From Bog-756 sp963703145 (lineage in GTDB: Bacteria; Actinomycetota; Acidimicrobiia; Acidimicrobiales; RAAP-2), in NCBI GenBank assembly GCA_963703145.1, contig OY969793.1, positions 3,720,001 through 3,784,000 on the forward strand: a stretch of DNA of 64,000 nucleotides, in the 5' to 3' direction. Position numbers and translations under genes: made by a program. Under the pieces are notes generated by a model. The model was not told the DNA's origin and did no database searches. It worked only from the letters and a program-made list of their open reading frames with translations. This document shows positions 41,059-50,592 of the stretch, one piece after another (positions within the stretch are counted from its first letter, which is position 1; every line of letters begins with the position of its first letter).

Positions 41059-42704
41059 ACTCGTCATCCGAGGTGGAATTGTCGTCGACGGCAGTGGCTC
41101 CCCGGGCCGACGGGCTGACGTGGCCATCAATGCAGGGACGATCGAAGCCATCGGCCCGGAACTGCATGGCGAGCGGGAGCTCGACGCGACGGGCTGCGTG
41201 GTGGCTCCGGGGTTCATCGACATCCACACGCACTACGACGCCCAGGTGTTCTGGGATCCGGCCCTGCGCCCCTCGTCGTACCAGGGGGTGACTACCGTGG
41301 TCGCCGGAAACTGCGGATTCACCATCGCCCCGACCCGGGCCAGAGCACCACGACGTGATCGTCCAGACGCTCGAGAACGTCGAGGACATGGACGGTGCCT
41401 CGCTCACCGAGGGTATCGTGTGGGACTTCCAGACCTACCCCGAGTACATGGAGCTGGTCCGAAGCCGGGGCACGGTGCTCAACTTCGCCTGCTACGTCGG
41501 CCACAGCTCGGTCCGGCTCTTCGTCATGGGCGACGCGGCCTACGAGCGGGCGGCCACGCCGGAGGAGATCGACCGGATGTGCCGATTGGTGGTGGAGGCC
41601 ATCGAGGCCGGGGCGGCCGGGTTCTCCACCAGCTTCGCCTATACCCACCGCGGCATGGACGGCCTGCCCGTCCCCAGCCGGTTCGCCGAGCGGGCCGAGG
41701 TGGAGGCCCTGTTCATGGCGGCGGGGAGTACCGGGAAGGGCGTCGTGCTGGCCACGGCGGGCGAGCAGTGCACCTACGCCGACATGTACGAGTGGCAGGC
41801 CCGGATCGGGCGGCCCTTCACCTATCCCCTGTTCGCGCTGGCCGAGGGGCGGCACCAGCCCCAGTTGGCCCTGCATGACGAGGCCATCGCCCGTGGCGCC
41901 CAGGTCTGGCCGCAGGTGACTCCCCGTCCGCTCACCATGCAGTTCACCATGGAGAGCCCGTTCAGCCTCAACGTGAGCTCGGTGTTCGCCGAGCTCATGG
42001 ACCAGGACCGCCCGGCCCGCATCGCCGCCTACGGCGATCCCGCGTGGCGGGCCCGGGCTGCGGCCGACCTCGAGCAGGTCCCCATGCGACCCCGGTGGGA
42101 GACGTGCGAGATCTCCGAGTCCGAGCGCTTCCCGGAGCTGGAGGGGCGGCGCGTCGACGCACTGGCCCGGGAGCGGGGCTGCGGCCCGCTCGACGTGATC
42201 TGCGAGGTGGCGCGTGGAGGAGGACCTGGCCACCCGGTTCCGCATCTACATCGCCAATGACGAGCCGGTAAGCGTGGGCCAACTCCTCACCAACGACCAG
42301 GTCGTGCTCGGACTCTCCGATGCCGGTGCCCACGTCGGGCCAGCTGTGCGACGCGCCGCTTCCGACCGATCTGCTCGGTACGTGGGTCCGCGAACGCGGG
42401 GTTCATGCCTCTTGAGCGGGCGGTCCGAAAGCTGACCGGGGAGCCGGCCGACATCTTCGGGTTCGAGCGTCGGGGCTATCTCCGCGAGGGCAACTGGGCC
42501 GACGTCTGCGTCTTCGATCCGGCGACTGTGGCGCCAGGGCCGACGAGGCGGTTCCGGGACTTCCCGGCCGGCGGTGAGCGGTTGACGGCCGAGCAACCCG
42601 TCGGCGTCCGCCACGTGCTGGTCAACGGGGTGCCGATTCGCCTGGATGACACCCAGCTGGACGTTCTTGCCGACCCGCCCGGGATGCGCCCGATGATGCG
42701 GTGA
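41048..42704 (+). pseudogene. N-acyl-D-amino-acid deacylase-family amidohydrolase with four +1 frameshifts
   Basis: A D-aminoacylase-like (COG3653) metalloenzyme of about 550 residues if repaired. The N-terminus has the metal motif PGFIDIHTHYDAQ and VVAGNCGFT; the middle has AGAAGFSTSFAYTH; the C-terminus has GLSDAGAHVGQ, MPLERAVRKLTGEPADIFG and GNWADVCVFDP. Extra bases, mostly a G in a G run, occur at about 41337-41339, 42214, 42337-42339 and 42398-42401. All four are +1. The sequence is otherwise well conserved between breaks, which is more like recent damage or base-insertion errors than long decay. Confidence 0.8.
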
Positions 42705-42716
42705 AGCGGCTGGTGC

Positions 42717-43494
42717 TCAGGTGGATTCCTGCGGCACCCAGGCCGGCGGCCGATGCTCCATGAATGCCTTCATTCCCTCACGCGGCTCAGGTGAGTGCTC
42801 CAGCGCCCAGAACATCGTCTGGTAGTCGATCAGTCCGTAGCGCTCATTTAGCATGCGCTTGACCTGCGCCCGGGCCATCGGGGCGGTCTGCAGGACTTGA
42901 CGTGCGGCGGCCAGTGCAGCATCGCGAAGTTCGTCGTGGGGGACGACCCGCGAGAGCAACCCCATCTGTTGGGCCTCGGCAGCATCGAAGGTTCGGGCCG
43001 AGAGCAAGAGATCCCGGGCCACCGCAATGCCGACATGGGCGGGCAACGCGGCCGCATAGGTGGCATCCGGGATCCCCCGGAGGAGTTCGGGCACCCGGAA
43101 CGTGGCCCGATCGCTCATCACGGCGATATCGGCCAGCATGGCGATCAGCAGTCCACCGGCCTGGCAGATGCCGTTCACTGCGGCGATGACCGGGCGCCTG
43201 GCTGTCCCGGATGGCCAGGAACGGCAGGACGTCTTGACCGATGGCGGCGACGGGTGACTCACCCTCCTCGGTCCGGCCCCCCAGGTCACCTCCCGGAGCG
43301 AATACGTCACCAGTCCCGGTGATGATCAGCGCTGCGAGCTCGGGGTCGGTGTTCACCAGCCGCACCGCCCGCTTCAGCCCGTAGTACATGGCCGGGGTCA
43401 GGGCGTTCCGGGCCGCCGGACGATCAATGGTGCACCACGCGATGGGGCCTTCGCGCTCGAGGCGCAGGTTCGGTGTTCCCAGATCGTCGTCCAT
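42717..43494 (-). pseudogene. Enoyl-CoA hydratase/isomerase interrupted by a +1 frameshift
   Basis: A crotonase of about 258 residues if repaired. ATG 43494 follows GGAGGA. The first part (WCTIDRPAARNALTPAMYYG, FAPGGDLGG, the oxyanion loop) is followed by an extra base at about 43197, after which the sequence continues RPVIAAVNGICQAGG and LLLSARTFDAAEAQQMGLL, VDYQTMFWALEHS-like tail. Alternative starts in the other frame do not restore the N-terminal half. It hydrates a 2-enoyl-CoA in beta-oxidation, consistent with the nearby FadE, CaiB and thiolase genes. Confidence 0.85.
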
Positions 43495-43806
43495 GTCAGA
43501 TCCTCCCTCGTGGCCGGCAGGCACTGTTCGGATGCTCCAGCCAACGACGAGAAGCGGCCGCATCCTAGTCTCAGGGCCTGGAGCCACCCCCGGCTGGGCC
43601 CGGCCAGTAACGCACCACTGTGGGCCACTGACGAGGCGACCGAATCGAGGGTGGGCGCCGGACTCATCCTGGAGTAGAACACCATATGCCAGATCCCGAT
43701 ACTGATATTCTCGACCGTTCGTCGGCCGTTCCGGACTAACTGTGCGCCGGGCTGAGTCCAACGCAGGGTCGTCGCCCGCATGGGGCTAGCGGAGGAAGGT
43801 GGAACT
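43495..43806. promoter_or_regulatory. Divergent upstream region (hydratase / SDR)
   Basis: About 310 bases with no gene. TATTCT at 43706-43711 could be a -10 for the SDR at 43807, and GGAGGA at about 43498-43503 is the ribosome site of the leftward hydratase gene. No dyad or repeat stands out. Confidence 0.3.
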
Positions 43807-44631
43807 ATGAGCAACGACACCGATCGGGTCGTCGTCGTCACCGGTCTGGGTGGCATGGGGATCGCCGTGGCCAGGAGGCTCGGTCCGGGATCGACACTCC
43901 TGCTCGCCGATATCGATGCGACCGCTCTCGGTGAGGCGGCGGAAATTCTGCGGGCCGAAGGCAACCACGTCCTCGAGCAGGTGACCGACGTCTCCGATGA
44001 GGTGTCGGTAGCCGCCCTGGCGTCGACAGCACGGGAGGCCGGCCGCGTGGATGTGCTGGTCCACACCGCTGGTTTGTCTCCGGTGCAGGCTTCGATCGAG
44101 TCAATCCTGCAAGTGGACCTGCTCGGCACCGCTCTCGTGCTCGATGCGTTTGCCTCGGTGATGGCAGCGGGTGGTGCCGGGGTCATCGTGGCCTCGATGG
44201 CTGGGACCATGTTCTCCCAGGATCCTGATCTCGAACGCCGATTGGCGACCACGCCTACCGCCACGCTGCTCGACCTGCCTGAGCTCGCGGTCGGGGCGAT
44301 CGCCGATCCGGGGTCAGCCTACGGACTGGCCAAGCGGGCCAACCAGTTGCGGGTCCGTGCCGCGTCGATCTCCTGGGGCAGACGTCGGGCACGGGTCAAC
44401 TCGATCTCGCCTGGGGTTATCTCGACTCCGATGGGAGCTGCCGAACTCGACGGTCCGAGTGGCGAGTTCATGCGGTCACTGGTTGCCGGCAGTGGAACCG
44501 GACGGCTCGGCACACCTGATGACATCGCCGCTGCGGCGACATTCCTGACCGGACCGCAGTCGAGCTTCATTACCGGCACCGACCTGTTGGTCGATGGTGG
44601 GGTGGTTGCATCGCTCGTTGCACCCGGCTAG
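43807..44631 (+). CDS. Short-chain dehydrogenase/reductase
   Basis: A 274-residue SDR. The cofactor motif is atypical: TGLGGMGIAVARRLG (GxGGMG) with LLADID after beta-2, pointing to NAD. The catalytic Ser/Tyr/Lys appear as VASMAG and SAYGLAKRANQ (Y-x-x-x-K), and SPGVISTPMG and the GTDLLVDGG ending are typical. An insertion of about 20 residues follows the Ser, as in 3-alpha-hydroxysteroid dehydrogenase/carbonyl reductase-like members. ATG 43807 is preceded by GGAGGAAGGTGGA. Substrate unknown. Confidence 0.88.
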   Translation: MSNDTDRVVVVTGLGGMGIAVARRLGPGSTLLLADIDATALGEAAEILRAEGNHVLEQVTDVSDEVSVAALASTAREAGRVDVLVHTAGLSPVQASIESILQVDLLGTALVLDAFASVMAAGGAGVIVASMAGTMFSQDPDLERRLATTPTATLLDLPELAVGAIADPGSAYGLAKRANQLRVRAASISWGRRRARVNSISPGVISTPMGAAELDGPSGEFMRSLVAGSGTGRLGTPDDIAAAATFLTGPQSSFITGTDLLVDGGVVASLVAPG

Positions 44632-44661
44632 CAGTCCCGAGTCTGGGCCGGCCCGGAGCGG

Positions 44662-45567
44662 TCAGTGCAGCGCTGCGCTGACCGCTGCCACCTGGGCGGC
44701 ACGAAATTCACGAGCCACCCCCGCCTTGGGTCGGATGAGGTCGAAGCCGTGGAAGGCACCTCCCACCTCGGCTAGCTCGCACTCGACGCCGGCGGCTCTG
44801 AGGCGGCTCGCATAGGCGACGTCCTCATCGTGGAAGAGGTCCAGGGTTCCTACGCCGATCCAGGCCGGCGGAAGCCCCGCCAGATCCCCGTACCGGGCCG
44901 GAGCGGCCAGACCGCTGACCTCGGGAGAACCCGGTGGCTTCCCGGTGTACGACTGCCACCCGAAGCGGTTGGCCTTGGTGTTCCAAAGCCGGAAGTTCGC
45001 TTCATCGATGTCGGTGCGGTTGGCTGTCCGGTCATCGAGCATCGGGTAGGCGAGCAGTTGGTAGGCGAGCCGGATCTCGTCCCGCTCACGGGCGAGGAGG
45101 GCCAGGGCTGCGGCCAGACCACCCCCGGCGCTGGCCCCACCCACAGCGATTCGGTCCGCATCGACATCGGGCTGGTTGGCCAGCCAGCCCAAGGCGTCGT
45201 AGCAGTCGTGAAGGGGCTCCGGATACGGTGACTCCGGTGCCAGTCGATAGTCGACGGCGGCAACCACAGCCCCGATCGCTTCGGCGAAGTGGCGGCAGAT
45301 GGCATCGTCCTGGGCGGCTGAGCCGATGATGTAGCCGCCTCCGTGGATCCAGAGCAGTGCAGGCAGGGGCCCCGATAGCGGTGGCCGGTGCACCCGAACG
45401 GATGCGTGGCCCACCGACTCCACGGTGACGCCCTTCGCTGGGCGTTTGGCGAGCAACCCGGTGAGCAGACGCGTCGTCGGGAGGGTCCGACGACTGACGC
45501 CAGCGCGCGGCAGCCAACGAGCGATAGATCGGAGATCGGGGTGGAAGGCCTCGGCGGTCGATGACAT
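44662..45567 (-). CDS. Alpha/beta hydrolase, hormone-sensitive-lipase family
   Basis: About 301 residues. Oxyanion motif HGGGY (LWIHGGGYIIGS), nucleophile GASAG (VGGASAGGGLA, with Ala in place of the usual Glu or Asp), DYRLAPESPYPEPLHD and a C-terminal His in GAFHGFDL. The ATG at 45567 is a choice: the frame opens upstream at an ATG 45648 with no ribosome site either way. It converges with the SDR (43807). Probably an esterase; substrate unknown. Confidence 0.88.
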   Translation of the reverse strand: MSSTAEAFHPDLRSIARWLPRAGVSRRTLPTTRLLTGLLAKRPAKGVTVESVGHASVRVHRPPLSGPLPALLWIHGGGYIIGSAAQDDAICRHFAEAIGAVVAAVDYRLAPESPYPEPLHDCYDALGWLANQPDVDADRIAVGGASAGGGLAAALALLARERDEIRLAYQLLAYPMLDDRTANRTDIDEANFRLWNTKANRFGWQSYTGKPPGSPEVSGLAAPARYGDLAGLPPAWIGVGTLDLFHDEDVAYASRLRAAGVECELAEVGGAFHGFDLIRPKAGVAREFRAAQVAAVSAALH

Positions 45568-45750
45568 CAGAGGAATTGTCGCATGTGGCCACCAGTCCGT
45601 GTTCCCATCCTCGCCCCAGTGATCGACCGTCGGCGCGCTCGAGGACAACGACCGCCAACCCCACCGGGGCCGAGTGCTCTGCGATGCTCCCCCATCACGC
45701 CGGTCGGACCACGCCGATGGTGGCGATGACGGGCGATGCCCGGGCGATGG

Positions 45751-46578
45751 TCATAGGCGACCCAGCAAGAAATTGGCCACCGGAGTTGCTGCTGGGAAGA
45801 CTTCAGTGACCCCGGCGGCAAAGTACCCGCTGTCGGTGATCATGGTGATCCCGTTGATCGACGCGGCCGCAGCGCTGCAGAGGAAGACCAGGGGATAGGC
45901 CTGCTCCATCGGTGTCGCCGCCTCCACCCCCACCTCGCTCCGGTAGTCGGCGCCGAAGCCCAGCCAGGTCTCCTTGTTGGCCTGGGCCAGTGGGGTGTCG
46001 GTCGGGCCCGGGCAGATGGCGTTTATCCGGATCCCCCGCTTCATCATGGGGAGGGCCTGCATGGCCACATAGGCACACATCGCCTGCTTGGTCGACAAGT
46101 AGTCCGCGCCACCGTTCTCGGCCACCCATGCCACGGCGCCGTCGAAATCCGGGGTCGCCAGGAATGATCTGATCCGGGGAAGGTTTGCCTCCCAGCCCAG
46201 ACCGGCGGCGGACGAAATGAACCCGATCGCCGAGCCTCGGGGCAGGAGGTCGTCGGCCAGGAGCCGATCGATCACCTGACGGTGGCCGATGAAGTTGATC
46301 TTCTCGATCCCGGGCGTGCCGTCGGCCACTCCGGCGCACGACAAGAGCGCATCGATCGGCCCACCGCACTGGTCGATGGCCGCGTCGATCGAGCCGCGAT
46401 CGGCCAGGTTCACGTGGATCCCCGTGGCCCCCGGAAGCGAGATATCGGCGTAGTCCATCACCACCACGTCGGCCCCAGCGGACTGCAGTAGTTCGGCAGC
46501 CGCAGCCCCCATGCCGGTTGCCCCCCCGACGACGAGCGCCCGCTTGCCGTCGTATCGGAACGCATCGAACAGTGACAT
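45751..46578 (-). CDS. Short-chain dehydrogenase/reductase (3-alpha-HSD/coniferyl alcohol dehydrogenase-like)
   Basis: A 275-residue SDR. GGATGMG is the cofactor motif, VVMDYADI follows beta-2, LLSCAGVADGTP is the NNAG equivalent, the catalytic Ser is in FISSAAGLG and Tyr/Lys are in ADYLSTKQAM. The insertion after the Ser (about residues 125-155) is typical of the 3-alpha-HSD subgroup. ICPGPTDTPLA is the PG motif. It is followed, after 44 bases, by the CaiB gene on the same strand. Oxidation of a ring or side-chain hydroxyl is plausible. Confidence 0.88.
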   Translation of the reverse strand: MSLFDAFRYDGKRALVVGGATGMGAAAAELLQSAGADVVVMDYADISLPGATGIHVNLADRGSIDAAIDQCGGPIDALLSCAGVADGTPGIEKINFIGHRQVIDRLLADDLLPRGSAIGFISSAAGLGWEANLPRIRSFLATPDFDGAVAWVAENGGADYLSTKQAMCAYVAMQALPMMKRGIRINAICPGPTDTPLAQANKETWLGFGADYRSEVGVEAATPMEQAYPLVFLCSAAAASINGITMITDSGYFAAGVTEVFPAATPVANFLLGRL

Positions 46579-46622
46579 GGCATCCTCCCCGGAGTTTCTG
46601 GTGATCAGTGAGGCTGATCCGT

Positions 46623-47840
46623 TCAGGCGACGACGCCGCGGACCTTGAGATCAACGATGGCGTCCCAGTCGAACCCGAGCTCTTCAAGAATGGCATCGCC
46701 GTGCTCGTTGAGCTCTGGTGCACGATGGGGGACGGCAGGCTCCTGGTCGAACTGCACGGGTGCAGCAGCCAGGTGGAACGGCACACCGGCCGAGGTCCGG
46801 CACTCCTGGACATAGCCGTTGGCAATGGTTTGCGGGTCCGAGGTGGCCTCGATGGTGTCCTGGACGACGGCCCATTGGCCGTCGAACGACGCCAGCCGCT
46901 CTCGCCAGTCCTCCAGGGTCGCAGCGCCGAACACGTCGTTCAGGATCGCCGTCGCCTCGAGGTTGTTGGCCATCAGCGACGCATGGTCGGCGAAGCGCTC
47001 GTCGGTGGCCAGTTCGGGCCGCCCGATGGCCACACAGAGGGTCGGCCAGTACTTGGCTGCCTGGAGGCAGGTGAACCAGAGGACGCGGCCGTCCTGGGTC
47101 TCGTAGGTCCGTGACAGTGGATTGGCACCCATGGCGTTGGCGGCAGGTGGCGCCCACGGCTTGTCGAGCAGGAGGGAGAGGGCGAGTGCCTGGCCCATGG
47201 CCCAGAGGCCCACCCCCAGCAGCGACACGTCCACCACGGATGTCTCGCCGGTGCGCTCGCGGTGGAAGAGTGCACCCATGATCCCGCCGGCGATCGTCAT
47301 CGCCCCGATGGAGTCACCGAAGCCGGGCGCCGGCGGCACCGGGACGAGATCGTACTCAGGACGCTGGGCTCCGACGGCCACTCCCGACCGTGCCCAGAAG
47401 GCCAGGGCGTCGTAAGAGCCTTTGTCGGCGTCGGGACCCCGGTCACCCTGGCCGGTCCCGCGCACGTAGACGATCTCAGGGTTGTGGGCCCGGATGTCTT
47501 CGATGTCGATGTGGAGCTTCTGGCGGACGCTCGGGAGCTTGTTGGTGAGGAAGACGTCCGAGGTCGCTGCCAGCTTGTACAGGATCTCGAGCCCGTCAGG
47601 TGAGGTCAGATCCAACGCCAGGCTCCTTTTTCCCCGGTTGGAGTGCTCCAGCAGCACATGGACGTCCTTGGGGACCACGTTGAGCCCGGTGGACGCCAGC
47701 CCGCGCATGGCATCACCTCGCTCAACATGTTCGATCTTGATGACTTCAGCACCCCAGTCGGACAGCAGTGCCGAAGCGGCGGGCACGAACGTGTGCTCGG
47801 CAACTTCGAGGATTCGGACGCCCTCCAGAATTGCGGTCAC
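46623..47840 (-). CDS. CaiB/BaiF-family CoA-transferase
   Basis: A 405-residue class III CoA-transferase moving CoA between carboxylic acids. It starts LEGVRILEVAEHTFVPAASALLSDWGAEVIKIEHVERGDAMRG (N-terminal signature, abridged: LSDWGAEVIKIEHVERGD), then NRGKRSLALDL, and the active-site Asp is in GSYDALAFWARSG. The GTG at 47840 follows a GGAG site. It belongs with the acyl-CoA dehydrogenases immediately upstream on the same strand. Substrate unknown. Confidence 0.92.
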   Translation of the reverse strand: MTAILEGVRILEVAEHTFVPAASALLSDWGAEVIKIEHVERGDAMRGLASTGLNVVPKDVHVLLEHSNRGKRSLALDLTSPDGLEILYKLAATSDVFLTNKLPSVRQKLHIDIEDIRAHNPEIVYVRGTGQGDRGPDADKGSYDALAFWARSGVAVGAQRPEYDLVPVPPAPGFGDSIGAMTIAGGIMGALFHRERTGETSVVDVSLLGVGLWAMGQALALSLLLDKPWAPPAANAMGANPLSRTYETQDGRVLWFTCLQAAKYWPTLCVAIGRPELATDERFADHASLMANNLEATAILNDVFGAATLEDWRERLASFDGQWAVVQDTIEATSDPQTIANGYVQECRTSAGVPFHLAAAPVQFDQEPAVPHRAPELNEHGDAILEELGFDWDAIVDLKVRGVVA

Positions 47841-47937
47841 TGGTCAACTCCGTTGTCTAGGGCCGCCCGCGATCGGATCGTGACCCGGGAGGCAGATGGG
47901 ATCTTCCGGCCGGCGGCCGGCGAGGTCTGGTGAGCTA

Positions 47938-49201
47938 TCACGAGGTCGGGCTCCTGGGCACGTCTCGGAAGGCGACGTCGCGGTCGAGCGTACGCTCCCT
48001 CGGCATACCGAGCACCCGTTCGCTGATGACGTTCCGGGCCATCTCGGTGGTCCCGCCACCGATGCACGACACCTGACGCATCAAGAAGTCAGTGCCGCAG
48101 TCGGCGACTGCCCCGTCGTCGTCAGTCCATGCCGCCGCGCCAGAACCGGCGATCTCGAACCCGATGGAGGTCGTTCTGACCGAAGACACGCCCGAGTACA
48201 GGCGGCCGATGGCAGCCGACTGATCGGCCATGGCACCGGAGCTGAGTCCCTCGCGCAAGCGACGCTGCAGCTCCTCACCGACGAGTTGGAGCACGCGTGA
48301 CTCACCCACCAGGTCGCGCACTCTGGGGTCTTCGAAGCGTCCGCTGCTCATGGCGATCTGCAGCACCGATTTGGACCCGATGCCTGAGTTGGCGTTGCCG
48401 GCCGGAATGGTCACATAGGGCGAGTTCTGGAGCATCCGCTCATGGAACATCCAGCGGATACCGACGGTCCAGCCGTCATCGACCTCGCCGACGCGGTCGC
48501 TGTCGGGGACCACCACGTCGGTCATGAACTCCTGACAGAACTCCTTGGAGCCATTCAGCATCTCGATCCGGTGCACGTCGATCCCCGGCTGGTGGATGGG
48601 GAGCATGAAGACGGACAGCCCACGGTGCTTGGGCACGTCCCAGTTGGTCCGGGCCAGACAGAGCCCCCAGTCGGACCACCAGGCTCCGGTGGTCCAGACC
48701 TTCGACCCGTTGAGCACCCACTGCATCGCCGTCGCGGACCGCCGTGGTCAGCGCTCCCGCGACGTCGGACCCCCCACTGGGCTCGGAGAGGAACTGCATC
48801 CAGATCTCCTCACCTCTGAGGATGGCCGGGATGTGGCGAAGCTTCTGCTCCTCGGTCCCGAAGTCGAGCAGAACGGCGGCACACGGAGAGATCGTGGGCG
48901 ACTGGAGCCGGACGGGGTATTCGAAGCCGATGAGCTCTTCGTTGAGGGCCTTTTGGTACTCGGGTGTGAGGCCTTGGCCCCCGTAGGTGGTGGGGATGCA
49001 GATGCCGGCCAGGCCGGCGTCGAAGAGCTTGCGCTGCAGCGCCCGGTCATGGGCCACGGCGGCGAGCTCTTCTTCGTCGGTGCGGTCGTTGCGGAGAATC
49101 CCGGCAGCCGTGGTTGGATCAACCGGTTCGAGGTTGGCGCGGATCCACGAGCGGGCATGATCACGAAAGGTGTCGACGTCTGTGGCGCTCATCGTGCTCA
49201 T
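47938..49201 (-). pseudogene. Acyl-CoA dehydrogenase with a +1 frameshift
   Basis: About 420 residues if repaired. The first part (ATG 49201, overlapping the preceding FadE) runs through ICIPTTYGGQGLTPEYQ, FLSEPSGGSDVAG and DGDA; an extra base among 48721-48724 breaks it; it continues WVLNGSKVWTTGAWWSDWGLCLARTNWD to IGGGTTEMARNVISERVLGMPRE. The C-terminal IGGGT lacks the classic catalytic Glu; a Glu in FHERMLQ may be the alternate base. Pairs with the FadE at 49198. Confidence 0.85.
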
Positions 49202-50328
49202 GCCGCATGCTCCATGATGGTGGCGATCCGCTGCCGGTGCTCGGCTGACGTGCCGAAGAGGGCCCGGTTCATGGTGTGGCGCCGCAGGTACAGATGGAGG
49301 TCGTGCTCGAAGGTCAGCCCGATGCCGCCATGGATCTGAATGCAGTCCTGGATGAGCTCGCCGCCGTAGTCGTCGACGTAGGCCTTGGCCGCGCTGACCA
49401 GTTCGGCGGATTCGGGGGCGCGGGAGGCCACGGCCCGGGCTGCTGCGTCAGCGATTGCGTGGCTGGCCTCGAGCCACATCTTCATATCCGCGAACCGGTG
49501 TTTGAGCTCCTGATACGAGGCGAGGGGCCGGCCGAAGGTATACCGGTCGAACGCCCACTCGATGGTCATATCCAACGCCATCTGCATGGCACCCACGGAC
49601 TCCGACGTGGTGATCACCAAAGCCAGCTGGAGCTGGTGCTCCACCTGGTCGTGCGCACCTCCGAGCCGGCCAACGACCGCCTCTGTGGGCACCCGCACAT
49701 CATGGAAGGCGAGCTCGGAGAATCGGCGGGTGAGATCGAGCGACTGCATGGGTCGGACGACCAGGCCGGTGGAGTCGGTCGGGACCACAACCTGGGTCAG
49801 ACCCCCGTCCGACTGACCGCTGACCAGGAGATGACTCGAGCCGATCACCGACTCGACCGGTCGCTTCGCTCCGTTGAGCACGACGTCGGAGCCGTCGTGC
49901 CTCACCTCGAGCCCCACGTCGCCGAACCCGTCATGGGGGCGCGGTTCACTGTGGCACCAAGAGGCGATCGACGTCCCCGCCAGGAGAGTCTCCAGGAGAG
50001 CATTGTGGTCGTTGACTGGATCGTTGCTGAGAGCGGCGGCGACGATGTTGGCGGTTGCCAGTGGACCCGGCGCCGTGTGACGACCGAACTCGTGGGCGAT
50101 CAGAGTGAGGTCGATGAGTCCATCGCCGCTGATCGACCCGCCGCCCCGCTCCTCGCTGACCAGGAGCGACGTCCAGCCCAGTTCAGCGCCTTGCCGCCAG
50201 TAGGCGGGGTCGAAGCCCGTCGGGTCGTCCCGGAGTCTCCGGAGCTCGGCGACCGATGCCCGGTCGGCGAGGAACTTGGTGGTGGTGTCCCGGAGGAACT
50301 CCTGATCGGACGAGAGGTTCAGCGGCAC
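49198..50328 (-). CDS. Acyl-CoA dehydrogenase, small subunit-like (FadE)
   Basis: About 376 residues from the GTG at 50328 (PLNLSSDQEFLRDTTTKFLAD). An ACAD with N-terminal helices, beta domain with VVLNGAKRPVESV and C-terminal FGRPLASYQELKHRFADM and GIGLTFEHDLHLYLRR. It has no classic base Glu. It overlaps the next FadE (ATGA at 49201), giving a pair like the one at 30236-32433. The open frame upstream of 50328 is Arg/Pro-rich and is not used. The start lacks a strong ribosome site. Confidence 0.88.
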   Translation of the reverse strand: MPLNLSSDQEFLRDTTTKFLADRASVAELRRLRDDPTGFDPAYWRQGAELGWTSLLVSEERGGGSISGDGLIDLTLIAHEFGRHTAPGPLATANIVAAALSNDPVNDHNALLETLLAGTSIASWCHSEPRPHDGFGDVGLEVRHDGSDVVLNGAKRPVESVIGSSHLLVSGQSDGGLTQVVVPTDSTGLVVRPMQSLDLTRRFSELAFHDVRVPTEAVVGRLGGAHDQVEHQLQLALVITTSESVGAMQMALDMTIEWAFDRYTFGRPLASYQELKHRFADMKMWLEASHAIADAAARAVASRAPESAELVSAAKAYVDDYGGELIQDCIQIHGGIGLTFEHDLHLYLRRHTMNRALFGTSAEHRQRIATIMEHAA

Positions 50329-50592
50329 CGGAGACTCACACGGATCCAAGAGCTGGGGCCTGGCTCGGGTGAGCCGGGGATGGCGTGGAAGTGCGGGCGA
50401 CGGCAAGGTGCCGGTAGCCGGCGCCCCGCCGCCGCCGCCGCTGGCCCACAGGGGGGAGCGTGGACCAGAGTGTGGCCGGCCCGAGGACCGGCAGACTCGC
50501 CGTGACACCGGGATGGACCAGACCGTGCTCGTTGTCGCTGGCCGCACTGGGGCATCCTGGCGACAAGGAGGGTGGTGGGCACGGCTGTTGGC

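Noticed and set aside
20224..43711. TATTCT hexamers at 20224, 34521 and 43706 as a shared promoter element
   Set aside because: Each is a plausible -10 box but there is no shared -35 or dyad, and a six-base match is expected by chance.
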